Positions 24,647 to 35,760 of a stretch of DNA of 64,000 nucleotides are shown piece by piece. Numbering within the stretch: position 1 is the stretch's first letter; each line of letters begins with the position of its first letter. Position numbers and translations under genes: made by a program. The stretch is from Euglena gracilis. Taxonomy: Eukaryota; Euglenida; Euglenophyceae; Euglenales. The stretch is taken from the NCBI GenBank assembly GCA_039621445.1, contig CP154955.1, positions 33,835,417-33,899,416 of the forward strand. Direction: 5' to 3'. The notes beneath the pieces are model-generated. The model saw nothing but the letters and a program-made list of their open reading frames with translations. It made no database searches and was not told the origin of the DNA.

Positions 24647-24841
24647 CATTGTGGTAGCATTGCGACGTAATTTACAAATGTAACTTTCGCGTGTAACTTA
24701 CAGGTAACTTACAACGTAATTTATTTTTAAATTACGGCCATGTAATTTTTGTTTTCGAGGCCTTCTGAAATTTGGGATTGCCCATGCCTTTTTTGTTTCA
24801 AGAACGTAATCATTTAATGGAAAAACAGTTGGAAGACCTAG

Positions 24842-24914
24842 AGGGCGAGTAGCCGAGTGGTAGAGCGTGCGCTCGTTAACACTGCGGTTGTAGGTTCGAT
24901 TCCCACATCGTCTT
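24842..24914 (+). tRNA. tRNA-like sequence, degenerate anticodon arm
   Basis: TAGCCGAGTGGTAGAGCG fits the D-arm/A box, and GTAGGTTCGATTCCCAC fits the T-arm/B box. The acceptor pairing GGGCGAG with ATCGTCT is partial and relies on G-T pairs. The anticodon stem cannot be folded as a standard five pairs around CGTTAAC, so no amino acid is assigned. It could be a pseudo-tRNA or a tRNA-derived promoter unit. It lies within the younger hAT element. Confidence 0.45.
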
Positions 24915-24967
24915 TTTTGGTTCATTTTTTGTGGCAAAATTCACTGTGGAATAATTGGAAAAATCAC

Positions 24968-25040
24968 ATACATGTTTGGGGATTGAACCCACGACCTCAC
25001 GCTTAGGAAGCATGCACTATAACCACTAGGCTACATGTAT
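24968..25040 (-). tRNA. tRNA-Arg(CCT)-like sequence
   Basis: On the minus strand the acceptor ATACATG pairs perfectly with CATGTAT. The anticodon arm CATGC-TTCCTAA-GCGTG has five pairs (one G-T) around anticodon CCT. GTGGGTTCAATCCC supplies the T arm and B box, and TAGCCTAGTGG the A box. The D stem is imperfect and one extra base is present near the T stem, so function is uncertain. Lies between the first tRNA-like sequence and the transposase exon in the hAT element. Confidence 0.55.
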
Positions 25041-25167
25041 GGTTGTCTGACCGGGAAATTTTTCATTATAGCCTAGCTCTGAACAGCTATGTTAGCAAGT
25101 AATATTAGGAATCTTATAGTTGGTAAGATGTGGTTTCGTGAGCTTTTCCTCCCCCTTCACAGACACA

Positions 25168-26200
25168 ATGAAACACAAGTCCGCTATCTGGGACTTTTTT
25201 GTTGCTTTTGATGAAGACAACAATGTTTTATCCGGGTCAAGTGTGACGAAGGCAAAGAAGGTTTTGTGCAAGAAGTGTGATTGGGAAAAATCCTGTAATC
25301 AGACACGTATGAAAAGACATTTGGAAGAATGTAAAGGAAAAGAAATTGTCGCAGAACTGGAAGCCCCAACCCCAATGGTAACCACCCCCAGTGCCAAGAA
25401 GCAGTTGGTTGTAAGCTCTTTTATGGATCGCAAATTCACGGAATCTGAGCAAAAGACAGCACAAATGGCACAGGTTGAACACATTTTTGGTTCTGTTCTT
25501 TTCTTTGTCCCTCCCTAGGCGTTTGCAATTGTTATGAGCCGGACGAGCCATAACCAAATTGAGCAAAGCTGGACATTGGACTTTTTGGCTTTTTTGAGAA
25601 AGGATTACATTCCACCCACAAGACACACTCTGTTGACATGCATCACAGAGTTGGAAGTTGGGTTGAAGGAGCAGGTTTTATGGGCCATTTCTGCTGCAAA
25701 ATATGTGGCGGTTGTTGTGGATGGGTGGGAAGACCATCAAAAGTTCCCAACCCTGGGATTCACCGTCCATATACCAGGTGAATATTTTTTAGTAAGATTT
25801 CACATCAATTTTTTTTGTTTCAGACGGACGAGCTCTTTTGTTTAAGTTTAAAAGAGTCACCGAGAGGGAGACTGGTGAGTTTTTGGAGAAGGCCATATCT
25901 GCTGTGGTTGCCGAGCTACATGATATGGGTGTTGTGGTTACTTCGGCAAGGGTTGTACAGTTTAACAACCTTAGAACCTTGAAGCCCCCCAAGGCCCCCA
26001 AGACCCCCCAAAAAACAAGTATTTTTTTATTTTCTCGATTTTTTGAAGGAAACTATGGTACACCCCTGGTTTTGAAGGAAAAATTGTAATTATCAATTTG
26101 TTGAAGCAGATTTCAAATCGGACAACAACGCCACGGCTGTGGAGGTGTGTTGTGGTTTGCCAATGTTGCCAGATGTGAGGGAAAGCCATGAAATTTGGTT
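25168..26200 (+). pseudogene. hAT transposase gene, N-terminal half (BED finger and start of catalytic core)
   Basis: Exon 1 (25168-25473) starts at ATG and encodes a BED-type zinc finger: WDFF near the start, CKKCDWEKSCNQTRMKRH with C-x2-C and the H pair. Exon 2 (25519-25777) gives TLDFLAFLRKDYIPPTRHTL and VAVVVDGWEDHQKFPTLGF, matching the first Asp region of hAT/DUF659 transposases. Exon 3 starts at 25824 with a split Asp codon (DGRALLFKFKRV, ELHDMGVVVTS). A likely fourth exon near 26110 reads SDNNATAVEV, the DN motif. Nothing resembling the rest of the catalytic core or the dimerisation domain remains before the element ends at 26330. Confidence 0.75.
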
Positions 26201-26338
26201 TTTGAGGTTGGGGCCGAGGTGAATTTTTCCCAAAAAATTACATTTCATAAATTTCATAAATTTCATTAATTTCCGTAACTTACAGTAACGTAATTTATAA
26301 ATCTTAAATTACGCGAAATTCGCAATGCTACATTGTGG

Positions 26339-26535
26339 AGGATAGGCACGCTGTGCAAGTAGTATGCCTTCTTGTTCACAATCATGGACATGGACTGAAG
26401 CTTCCGATGCACCTTACCACCGTCAATAGCCAACGTCACGAATTGACCTTGAACCAATTTGCCAACCTCGGCTTTCAATCTGCAATAGAATTCAGCAAGT
26501 TTGGTCATTTCTTCGGACAGAATTTTTCGATCCAT
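26339..26535 (-). pseudogene. Older hAT transposase, N-proximal exon
   Basis: Starting at an ATG at 26535 the frame reads MDRKILSEEMTKLAEFYCRL, then GQFVTLAIDGGKVHRKLQSM and NKKAYYLHSVPILHN. This matches the DUF659 region of hAT transposases (hTLAIDGW pattern, then YYLHSh), with Gly in place of Trp after DG. The frame is broken exactly at the 8-bp target duplication of the younger element, and it resumes at 24646 with DHETILQ. No BED finger was found upstream on this strand. Confidence 0.75.
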
Positions 26536-26953
26536 TGCTCAAGGAATGCATGAAGCAAACGTTCTCCGGAAAAGAGTGTCCTCAATCAACTGATATGACA
26601 AGCCATTGCTCGCCCATGTCACACAAATTAACAAAAACGAAACAAATACCAGCTCTGTTCATGGTGTGGTGGTGCCCCCACGTCCCCCTCCCGCGTCCCC
26701 CCCACGCCCCCCCCCTCCCCCGCGTCCCCAAAACTACAATGAATCAACCTTTTGTCAGGGCAAAGCAGGATTGGGCAATTTCTCCTGCCGGCCAGTTTTT
26801 TTCTCTTCTTTCCGAAAAAATAGGGAGATGGAAAATTGCGAATTACCCATACTCAGCAATAATAATACTCAGCAATCGCGAAACTGGCGTGCGCGAATGG
26901 AATCGAAGTTATTATGCTAATTTTTTCTCCTTCTTTTCTCCTCATAGGGCGCC

Positions 26954-27202
26954 ATGGCTGGCGGCAGAAGGCAGTCACTTGTCTGGGAAGAATTGGAGCA
27001 GCACTTTACAGCGGTGCAGAAGAATGCACAAGGACTTTGGATCAAGGCCAAATGCAATTATTGCACGACATGGCCACACCACCCGCATGCAGCTGCACTA
27101 CATGAACAAACACCATGAGATGGTTATGCGAGTTCGCAACGCCATGGAACAGTCTGCAGACGGTGAGAAAAAAGTGCGATTTGACCAGGGCATTGGACGG
27201 TA
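26954..27202 (+). pseudogene. BED-finger fragment of a hAT-like gene, frameshifted
   Basis: The frame from ATG 26954 reads LVWEELEQHFTAVQ, LWIKAKCNYC and then loses register. The +/-1 frame continues HGHTTRMQLHYMNKHHEM. Together these are the W, C-x2-C and H-x-H parts of a BED zinc finger, separated by a one- or two-base indel. It lies directly next to, and opposite, the older hAT transposase on the minus strand. Confidence 0.6.
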
Positions 27203-27239
27203 AAAGCAGCCAGGAAAGAGCCGAACGTGCCTTGGCTAT

Positions 27240-27560
27240 GCTGAAGTTATAGACAGGTTAACTGGTTAATCGTTAATCGGTTAACGTGACCCCCCCCCCT
27301 ATTTGTTACCCCCCCTGATAGTCGCCCCCCCCCCCCTTGGGGGGGCGACAATTAGGGGGGGGGGTTATCCATGGACCCATGGAGATGTGGGGTGAATTGA
27401 GTAACCCCCCCCCCCCTAATTGTCACCCCCCCCCAATAGTCGCCAGGGGGGGTCAAAACGCTCCCAAGGGGGTGCCATATAGGGGGGGGGGGTCACGTTA
27501 ATCGATCGTGACCCCCCCAGTTAATCGATCGATCGAGCCCAACCCAGTTAATTGCTTCCT
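27240..27560. repeat. GTTAATCG repeats and C/G hairpin
   Basis: Repeated GGTTAATCG/GTTAATCGATCG motifs flank a hairpin of facing C and G runs (27288-27500). The same GGTTAATCGACC-type motif occurs at about 19855-19900, beyond the other end of the older hAT material. They may be subterminal repeats of that old element. Confidence 0.45.
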
Positions 27561-27573
27561 GATTTTCAGAGCA

Positions 27574-27837
27574 ATGTCGTCTTCTGATTCTTGGGTGTGG
27601 CCACACTTCAAGAAGCCCAAAGCCAAAGGAGAGAAGGCTATTTGTCAAGTGCCAAAGGCTGATGGTGCCCCCTATGGGGCTGCAATTGCTTGGGTGTCAG
27701 GCACAATGTCCTTGGCGTACCACTTGACATCTGTGCACAAGCTTGAGCGAGGTACACCCTCCAAAAAAAAAACTGCCATTGGATCGGCACCCTCGTTCCC
27801 CTTGAACGACAAGTTAACAAGTTTTCTTTTTTTTTGA
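27574..27837 (+). pseudogene. Second BED-finger fragment
   Basis: ATG 27574 starts SSDSWVWPHFKKPKAKGEK, then AICQVPKADGAPYGAAIAW and SLAYHLTSVHKLE. This has the aromatic lead-in and H-x4-H end of a BED finger, although the first Cys pair is altered (Q-V-P in place of x2-C). A terminal ATTTTCAG precedes the ATG by a few bases, so it may be an internal exon. No catalytic domain follows before the stop near 27835. Confidence 0.5.
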
Positions 27838-27899
27838 GAAAGCAACAAAAAAATGGCAAAAAAGCATTTTTTTCAATGAACTTTCACAAGGCATCATGA

Positions 27900-30800
27900 T
27901 TGCCGGGAATCATGATTAGAACCTCGGGGGTGGTGCGGGTCACGGGGGGGGGGGGAACCGTCACATTTTTTAGGATGCATTTTGGGCCATTTTTGACAAA
28001 ATTCCGTTTTGGGTGTGTAAATGCACCAATTGTTAGCATTTTTTCAGGGGACAGGATTTTTGACAATTTTTGGGTGTGAAGGTGCGTTGGGCAGACAAGG
28101 ATACGGTAATTCCCGGCATAGCTGGTTTTTTTGTTTTTTTAACAACGTGTTTTTTGGGGGGGGAATCACAAAAAAAAATACCTCAAAGAAACCGAAGGAA
28201 AACTTCATTAAAACTCGGAAACACCCACACTACGAAACCAAAACGTCCAAAAATGCAAAAAAAATACAATTTTTTTTGTTTTTTGGCATTTTTTGCAGAT
28301 GGAAGTGTTGGCAAAAATGACCTAGAAGCTGCCAAATAAAAAAATATGCATTCAAATTTTTCGGTGTAAAGCTTTGCGGGCGTTTTGTACCGTGTTTAAA
28401 GTCCCAGCGCCTTGCATGTATTTCCTGAGTCTGAACACAAAAACAAATGGTGAATTCGGGAAATAGAAATTGGCCTCTTGCGCATTGTGCACAGGGCAAA
28501 AAAGGGATCGGAATGACACATGAGGCATTGATGAGGAAAATTGTTGTTGGTTGTGCAATGGTAGATAGCAATGCTGTGGATGAACAAAAGGGGACAATAA
28601 CGGGGTTTGCACGTTTTGGATCTCTCCCAATTTCCTTCGATTCCCTATCATTTTCACAACATTTTCGGGGAATGGAATGAGTCGTCTGTAAGTAAACAGT
28701 TTTACTCCTGTGTTCTAGGTTCACATGTCAGTTTTGCAGACACATCCACATGTGGTGAAGGCACTCCCAAGCATTTCACATCCGTGGCAACACCATCCGA
28801 GCCATTCGCTTGATCTGTGACATCGGGGGGGGGATGTGGAGCGCATATTTTGCACATATTTCACATATTTGGCGCACATTTCATTTTTTGGGCCTGAAAA
28901 CACATATTTTGCAATTTTTCAGCGCAAATTCCGAGGGTTTTCAGAATTTCCTGCTGCAAGTTTCTCCGGTTCTCGCATATTTTCTGCATATTTAGCGCAC
29001 ATTCCCCAGTTTCACATTTGGGTGGGATTTCATGACCCTCATCGGCAGGTTTGTGTTTGGGTGAGACCAAAATGTACGAATGTTTATCGCTATGTTTTTC
29101 AAACCATGAGACCGATGGTTTCGTCTGGTTGGTTTTTGGCCCAAACCCCCCCCTTCCCCCTCTCCCTGGAGGGGGGGGGGGTGGGCAAAAAAACCACCAA
29201 TTTCACCCACCGCAGCAGGTAGCAGATTTTTTTCGGGCCTTTTTCTTGAAATTTAGTCACGTGAATCCTGTAGTGCAGTGTAGCGACTTACTGGGTTTCT
29301 GAAGAAGAAAAAAGCGACTGACAGGTTTTGGCTCAGGTGCGGCAGAGAGCAAACTTCTGCGGAAAGCAAACTTCCACAGTAAAAAGGGACCCTCCCACTC
29401 CTCCCCCACCTCCCGTGGGCAAGGAGAGATTATTGAACATATCACATTTTTTGAACAGGTTTTGACCAACAATTCCTTGACCCATTAACCCCCCCACCAA
29501 CTGACCCCCCCCCCTTCGGGCGATCGAGCAAACCAGATCCCACCAACTGGGGTTCAGTAAGTGGGGGGGTTAGGGGGTGTTTTTTGGCCCTCTTCCAGTC
29601 ACACACTCAGCCTCAATTTAAAACCCCCCACCTATAACCCTCCCTGAGTCGACCACCAAACAGGATCCCCAAACCCCCCCTGGCCGGGGTTGTTTTACAG
29701 GTTGACAAGACAGCTCTAAACTGGACAGAAAAACTGTTTTTTCAAAGGCGAATTGCTGCTGGCGACTGTTTGAGCAAATGCAAGTGCCACACTATAATCT
29801 GCGAGGCCATGGACACCATCCTCAAGGTCCGGAGTTTGCTTGCAAAACCCGTAAGACTCCCTTGCTTCATGGAAGTATCACAGTCATGCATCCGACCAGA
29901 TTATTGTCATCGTCGCCTTATTATTCGGAAAAATGCGATTTCATATCATTCTTTTTGGAGCTTTGGGTGTCCTTGTTGCGCGTTGGGCGTCCCCTTTAAC
30001 ATCCATCCCGAGGAACCATATTAAAATTTTTTATTTTCACTTTTTTTTTGGCCCCAAAACCACCCTTCTGGCTGAAAGGGGGTTGGTAAATTCAACCCAA
30101 TTCAGGTTCCGGGATCTTTTGGAAGCCCTTCGGTATTGAGGAAGGTGGCAGGAGGGGAAGGGCTGTACAGGAATCCCCGAAACGCCATGGGTGGTGGGTA
30201 GGGCGAGGTCGACCACCTCCTCCCCCCCCACTCCCATCCTGGTGGGTGGGGGGGGGTCCGACCCCCCGACCAGGCTTTCCAATATTCCCGGGGGCGATTT
30301 TCAGGTTTAGGTTTGGGCGCCAAAGAATTTTTTTTGCCGCGGGTGCTGTGGCGGGTGATGGTTCAACCCCCACACCAGGCCTTCCCTTACAGCCCTGAGG
30401 AAGGGTCCCCCCATGGGTCAAGGAGATAGGGGGGAGGGGGTTCGGACCAAACCTCTTCCCCCCTCCTTGACCAAAGCCAAAATTCCATAATTTTTTCTTG
30501 TGTGTTGAGGGCTGGAGACTTTTCCATATTTGTCCATTATTTTGCATTTTGCACAATTTCTTTTCACATTGTTGCATCCCTTGAGGTTTTTTCTGCTTTT
30601 TGAAATTTTTTATGTTTTTTTTTTTGCCTCAGAAGTTCATTTTTTAGTTTTCTGTGGGGTTTGTGTTTTTAATAAACATTCATCATGTTTCAAAAGGAAA
30701 TCTCTTTTTGGAATTTTTCTCAAGAAGTCAGAGTTTTTTTTTCAATTGTGCTGGAACCAAAGGAGAAATATCGACAACAGTTTTTGTTTTTCATTAAACA

Positions 30801-33189
30801 TAAAAAATTTTCAACGTACATTTAAAATGTGATTCAAAACTCAAAGTATTGTTTAAACCAATATTTATTTCTAGATTTGTATCTTTCTCTCGCCAAACTA
30901 GATCTTTTTTTTTCAAAAGGTGATTGTTTGATAATTGTCTTTGTTTCTGATCTTTCCAATCTTTTTATCTTTTTATCTTTTTTTGCAAATTTTTATGAAA
31001 AGAATTGAGAAATTATGTTGTGTCAAAATGATTGTTTGCATTGTTAAAATGATTTTATTTTAAGGTTTTTTATATTTTTTGTACGTTAGTAGTTTCATGA
31101 AAGAATTGAGCTTCTTAAAAGTGTTTGCCACATGCTCAAAACTCAAGAATTGTCCCCTGAATCAAACAAGATGCGGTAAATCACATTTTTTATATATCTC
31201 TCTATCTATCAATCAATCAATCAATGAAAACACCAAATGGTAATTGCTTTATTTCTTCAAGGATTTTATGGGTAATGTTTTTTTTGTCTTTTTGAGTCCT
31301 CTTTTTAAGAGCATGAAAAACAGAAATGGCCTCCTTTTTTGATCAACGTTGAAGTTTCAATAAAGTTGATTTATTTGTTTTTGGTCTTTTTTTTTTGGCC
31401 TTTCAAAATTGCACCATAATTTCTTGACATATAAAGAAAATTTTCACCATAATTTCCTCCCACCGGTATGATGAAAGAATAACAAAATATGGTTACAAAA
31501 ATTGGCTCCAACCTGGAAGTCGATGTGGACTTTTTAAAGTTTTCAGTTCCTGGCAATGCGGAAAACTGTCATATTCTGCACTATTCCTCCTTATTCACAA
31601 GGGATAATACCAGACGTCCCAAAATACAACACAATCAAGTCTTTAAATGAAAAATGCTCCCTTTTACAGTGAGAGTGAAGCTCACCACCAGGGAGAAAGG
31701 AGGGGGGGTGATGGTAGGTTGGGAAAACAGGTGGATTCTGGACATGATCTTGGCCCGGTTTCCAGAGTTTCTCCCAAATACCTGCGACTGGGTGCTGGCT
31801 TTCGAACGCTTCCATTTCAACCCAAATGGCTGGAGTTACTAAGCCAGTTAGGGTCGGTTGTGTGTGGGAAGCCCTGGGAGGGGAGACCCCCTTAATATCA
31901 ACCTTGAATATAGCGTCCAGCAAAGGGTGGTTTGTGATATTATTTCTGGACTTCCTCTTTTTTCCTCTGTGTCCTTTATTGTGGATCTCCTCTGGAGCAG
32001 GACAAAATCTGAATTAATTGAGTAAGTGTTTGATTCGCTGAGCTGGAGTTAATTTGTGACACTTTTTGATGCTCAGGACGATATATATTCTCCCTTGATG
32101 AAGATCCAACGATCTTATTATGTATTACCACTTTCTTGGCATCTTTCATCTTTGCATTTTCCATGCGACGCCAGAATAGTCGGAGAAAGGTTTGTTTGTG
32201 GGAATGTTTTCCTATGATTTTCCGAAACCTTTTTGACAATCCAATTCTTCACATGCATCGCAGCTCCCTTGCTGTGACAATTGTCTTGTTTCTGATGTGA
32301 GGAGGTATTTGTATCGATTTTTCTTTGAGGTTATTTCTGATTTTTAGATTTTCCAGCACATTTATAAGGAAAAGAAGTCTGAAATGAATCTCTTCCCCCC
32401 CCCCCGCTGCCCCCCCAATAATCCCCTCTGCAGAGATTGCAGCAACCTTTTTGGCCCCCTTATTTGCCTTGTTATTATTTGTCTTTTTGGAAACATTAAC
32501 CCCCCCAAATAATATCCCCCCAGAAATTATTTGGTTGGCTGAAGTCCCCCCCAAGGGAAACTTTTTCTGGGGAATTTTTGTATTTTTGGGGTATATGATT
32601 TTGACCGCAAAGTATGTTGTAAATACGATTTTTGTCTAAAATAATGGTTCCAGCTCCCAGGAAACTCGGTTTATTTTAGAGCAGTCCATGAAGAAATATG
32701 AGGGTATGTCATTTGGTCAGGTTCCCCCCAAATAACATCCCCTGGGGGGATTTGGGGAGGGGATATTATTGGGGGGGGGTTCTTTGAGCCATACCCCAGA
32801 ACCATTTTAGGACCATTTAAGGAACACTTTTCCTTTTCAACCTTTTCCAAAGGCACTCCTTTTCTTGCCCTGTGCCTTGCCTTTGCGGTTTTAATGATAT
32901 TTCATGTCTTTCAGGAGTATTCAATGTTGGGAACGTCAGCCACGACGTCATCGGTGTGGACTTTGTGGTTCGTTTAATAAGCTTGAAAAAGTTGACATGG
33001 GTTACCTATATATGCGTGCACACGTCCATGCATTTCATGATTGATGTATATTTTTATATTATTTTCGGGGCTTGGCACTTGTCTTAAATTGTGTTGGCAG
33101 ATGAGCAATTCAGCAGAAGCTTTGAAAAGTTTACCTTTTGCCTTTCTTTTAAGCGATTAACCCCCATGTATAACCAGGTTTTTTGTAGT
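27900..33189. other. No supported gene; AT-rich spacer with simple repeats
   Basis: This 5.3-kb stretch has short, domain-less open frames on both strands. Around 28826-29010 a block of GCGCATATTTT/CACATATTT units lies between G-run and C-run ends, like the GCGCATTTTTT element at 62362-63030. Facing C and G runs form hairpins at 29490-29580 and 30190-30480. From 30490 to 31400 the DNA is very AT-rich, with a short ATCA repeat at about 31200-31225. Small hairpins of ATAATATCCCCCC type occur at 32500-32530 and 32725-32785. Confidence 0.4.
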
Positions 33190-34729
33190 GCTGAGCTCTT
33201 CATGTGTGTGATGGTGCCATATTGCAGTCCGGCCGGTGGCCCGGTGGCCCGGCCCGGCCCAGCCCGGCCCGGCCGAAATGCATGAGCCGAAAAACGCTCA
33301 TTCGGCTCACTCGGCTCAAACCGTTTTTTTCCGGGTCCAGGAGTTTAAAAAAACATCGTTTCGGACAAAAAAGTTTTTCCGATTTTTTTTCGACTTTTTT
33401 TTATGGCCGGAAACTGCCAAGTCGCAAGCCTGCCGCGCTGTTTTTGGCAGTAAATCGACCATATCTCGGGCTTGGCGGGAGTTATGGGGAAATCAAGATA
33501 CCATTAGATAGGGTGTTCCAAGGGCTTCAATTTAGGTTTCCAGGCATTTCCCTTTATTTTGCTTCATTTCCGAGATATTTTGGAAACATCGATTTTTTGA
33601 CCCCGAAAACAGCCCAAAATGCCCCCAGAAACATAGTTGGAAACTTTTTTTTCCGACACTTTTTTTGGTTTATTTTTTGATTTTAACAATGTTTTTTTTT
33701 TATTAAAACCAAAAAATGCCCACAAGGTTTTGCAGGAAAAATTTTTGAATGCACATTTTCAATCATTTTTTGCCAACTTCTGGGTCATTTCTGCCAAAAA
33801 AAATCTTTCTTTCTTTTTAACTTTTCAAAAATTGAAAAGTTATGAAATTGCAAATTTTTGCAGTTTTGGATGTTTTTGACCATTCCTTGGCAGTTTTTGA
33901 ACTTTGCAGGATTCGAAGTATGGTATGGGTGTTTCATAACGAGTTTTTTTAAATGAAATTTCCCTTTTGTTTTTTTTGTTTTTTTTGCGTTTTTTTCAAA
34001 AAAAACACGTTGTTTTGTTGTTGTTTTAAAAAAAACAATAATAGACGCCAATTATCCCCGGAAATGGGCCAAAGTTGGCTGAAAAACGGCTGTACCTCGG
34101 GCTACACGAAGGGCCACGGGGAAAATAAAAGCATGGTTGGATGGGGTATTCCAAGGGCTTCGTTTTTTGTCTCCGGACATTTTCTTTGGCTTTGCTTCAT
34201 TGTCGATATATTTTTAAAAAAAATTTACCCAAAAAAAACGGCCCGAAAAGCACCCCAAAATGGCTGTTTTGGGCCACAAAAAGGGCACCGGAACACTGGC
34301 CAGGCGTGTCGGCGCCCAGAATGGCAAGTGGGTGGCGATAGAGGGCTTCCAGGGGTACATTTCGTCAAACCGACAAATGTACGTTTTCTTGAGATATTTT
34401 CGAAGAATCGATTTTTTGACCGAAAATCTCACCCCGGAGAAATGGCAGAGTCGAAACTGGGGGGGGGGGGTGGCAAATCCTACCCAGTTTGGACCCCCTT
34501 CGCAGAAAAACTCGGGCCTGGCGGGGAGTTGGTGGTCAAACGGAGGTGATTCAGAAACTAGGAATCCAGTCGCTTGCAACTAAATAAAAATTCTGGGAAC
34601 CAGGCCGGGGTCATGGTGATAATCCACGGTTTTCATCACCTACCCAGGGGCAAAGGGGAAGGGGGGTTCTACCCCTTTTTTTCCTCAGTGGTAAACTTCG
34701 ATCTTACCCATAAAGGGATAAGAGCTCAC
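33190..34729. mobile_element. GCTGAGCTCTT-ended element, copy 1 (about 1.54 kb)
   Basis: The left end GCTGAGCTCTTCATG is answered by ATAAGAGCTCAC at the right end. The body matches the copy at 38173-39935 over several blocks: GAAAAACGCTC, CCGGGTCCAGGAG.., AACATCGTTTCGG, TATCTCGGGC, CCAAGGGCTTCAATTTAGG, GGACATTTCC, and the right-end block ATCATGGTGATAATCC...CCCATAAAGGGATAAGAGCTC. It has no convincing transposase frame, so it is probably non-autonomous. Confidence 0.65.
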
Positions 34730-34737
34730 TTGCAGTG

Positions 34738-35446
34738 CTGACAAAAATTTCGGTGAACAAAAATTATGGGAAACAAAAATTACGGGGAAATTTTTGGGGG
34801 AAAATTTTGATTTAATGTAATTTAATTTTGAATATTTTGATTTTGAAAATTTTCATGAATAATTGCAGTGCATATTATAATGAAAATTTTGGGAGGCACG
34901 TCCACTTACAACTTTTTTTTGAAAATGGATGGATCAGCAGTTCCCAAGACTGTACTCATGAGCTGGCCGAAGTGAATCAACCTCCCGGCAATTGGAGTGA
35001 TGATTACATTAAAGTGGTGACGGATTGGGCCTTCCAAGTTGCAGTGAAAGGTGCCATCCAAGGGCACAAAAGGAGTGCATACAAGGACAAGGTTTTGCCA
35101 TGGAGCACCGTGGACTGGTGTCTGGCTCTAGAAAAAAAAAGAAATGTCATACAAGCCACTCTCCACTCTCCTGCCTGAGCCTGTGTCTCCGTGTGAATGT
35201 GGTGTTGATATCCCACGAAAGTGCTCTATTTGCAATGCCCATGTTTGTGACGGGTGTTTTCCTGACCACTCCATTGTAATTTGCCCTCTGTGGACCATGA
35301 ACAGATGAACAGGGTTCTTGGATTACCAAAGGGCACTTTGGTCCACGCTTCGTGCCTTGCTCAAGGGCCGTCGGAAAGGAGCGGGAAATATTATGGGAAA
35401 GTTTGGGTTGATTCCCAAAATTTTTGTTCACCGTGTTTTTTGTCAG
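34738..35446. mobile_element. 0.71-kb element with 35-bp terminal inverted repeats
   Basis: Left end CTGACAAAAATTTCGGTGAA/CAAAAATTATGGGAA is matched by the inverted right end over about 35 bp with few mismatches. Internally the plus strand has an open segment containing TVDWCLALEKKRNVI and, in an adjacent frame, CECGVDIPRKCSICNAHVCD with several Cys pairs, resembling a zinc-binding segment. The family is not recognised. It starts nine bases after the right end of the previous element. Confidence 0.65.
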
Positions 35447-35469
35447 GACTTTTTAAGGACTTTTCAACC

Positions 35470-35760
35470 CCATTAACCCTCCCTTCAGGCCGACCAACCA
35501 AACCTTGGCTTATAATCCCTTCCCCTGGGAAAAAAAATAGAGGACGCTGGGGATGATTTTTTGGCTGCGAAATCTTCCGAAGCTGATTTTTTGGCCGTTT
35601 TTACGTGGGACCATCAACAAAAATGCCATTTTTGACAAGTTTGAGGAGGTTTTGGGGTCATTTTGGGGGTCGGATTTTCACCAGTGATTAACCCCCCGCC
35701 CTCACCAACCAAACCAGATCTTTTTACCCCAGGGGGTTTATGAGTGGGGGGTTGAGGGGA
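35470..35760. repeat. GACCAACCAAACC direct-repeat unit, copy 1
   Basis: A core of about 190 bp (GAGGACGCTGGGGATGATTTT ... GGGGGTCGGATTTTCACCA) is flanked on both sides by direct repeats containing GACCAACCAAACC plus C-rich DNA. The same arrangement occurs at about 39940-40280 and 61440-61840. Not coding. Confidence 0.6.

Larger units (their letters stand above)
24655..26330 (+). mobile_element. Younger hAT element, 1676 bp, nested in the older hAT
   Basis: The ends are TAGCATTGCGA and the inverted TCGCAATGCTA. The flanking 8-mers are identical: CATTGTGG at 24647-24654 and at 26331-26338. Subterminal DNA on both sides is rich in GTAACTTAC and TTACGTAATTTA motifs. The element carries a truncated transposase gene on the plus strand and, near its left end, two tRNA-like sequences. 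It interrupts the minus-strand transposase between residues ILHN and DHETI. The C-terminal dimerisation domain is absent, so it was probably mobilised in trans. Confidence 0.9.

Noticed and set aside
28230-28724. 164-codon minus-strand frame after the BED-finger fragments
   Set aside because: It could have been the continuation of a hAT gene, but no transposase motif is present and the strand is opposite to the BED fragments.
31591-31923. 110-codon minus-strand frame and an overlapping plus-strand frame
   Set aside because: Both are open across the same DNA and neither has a recognisable domain or a supporting neighbour exon.
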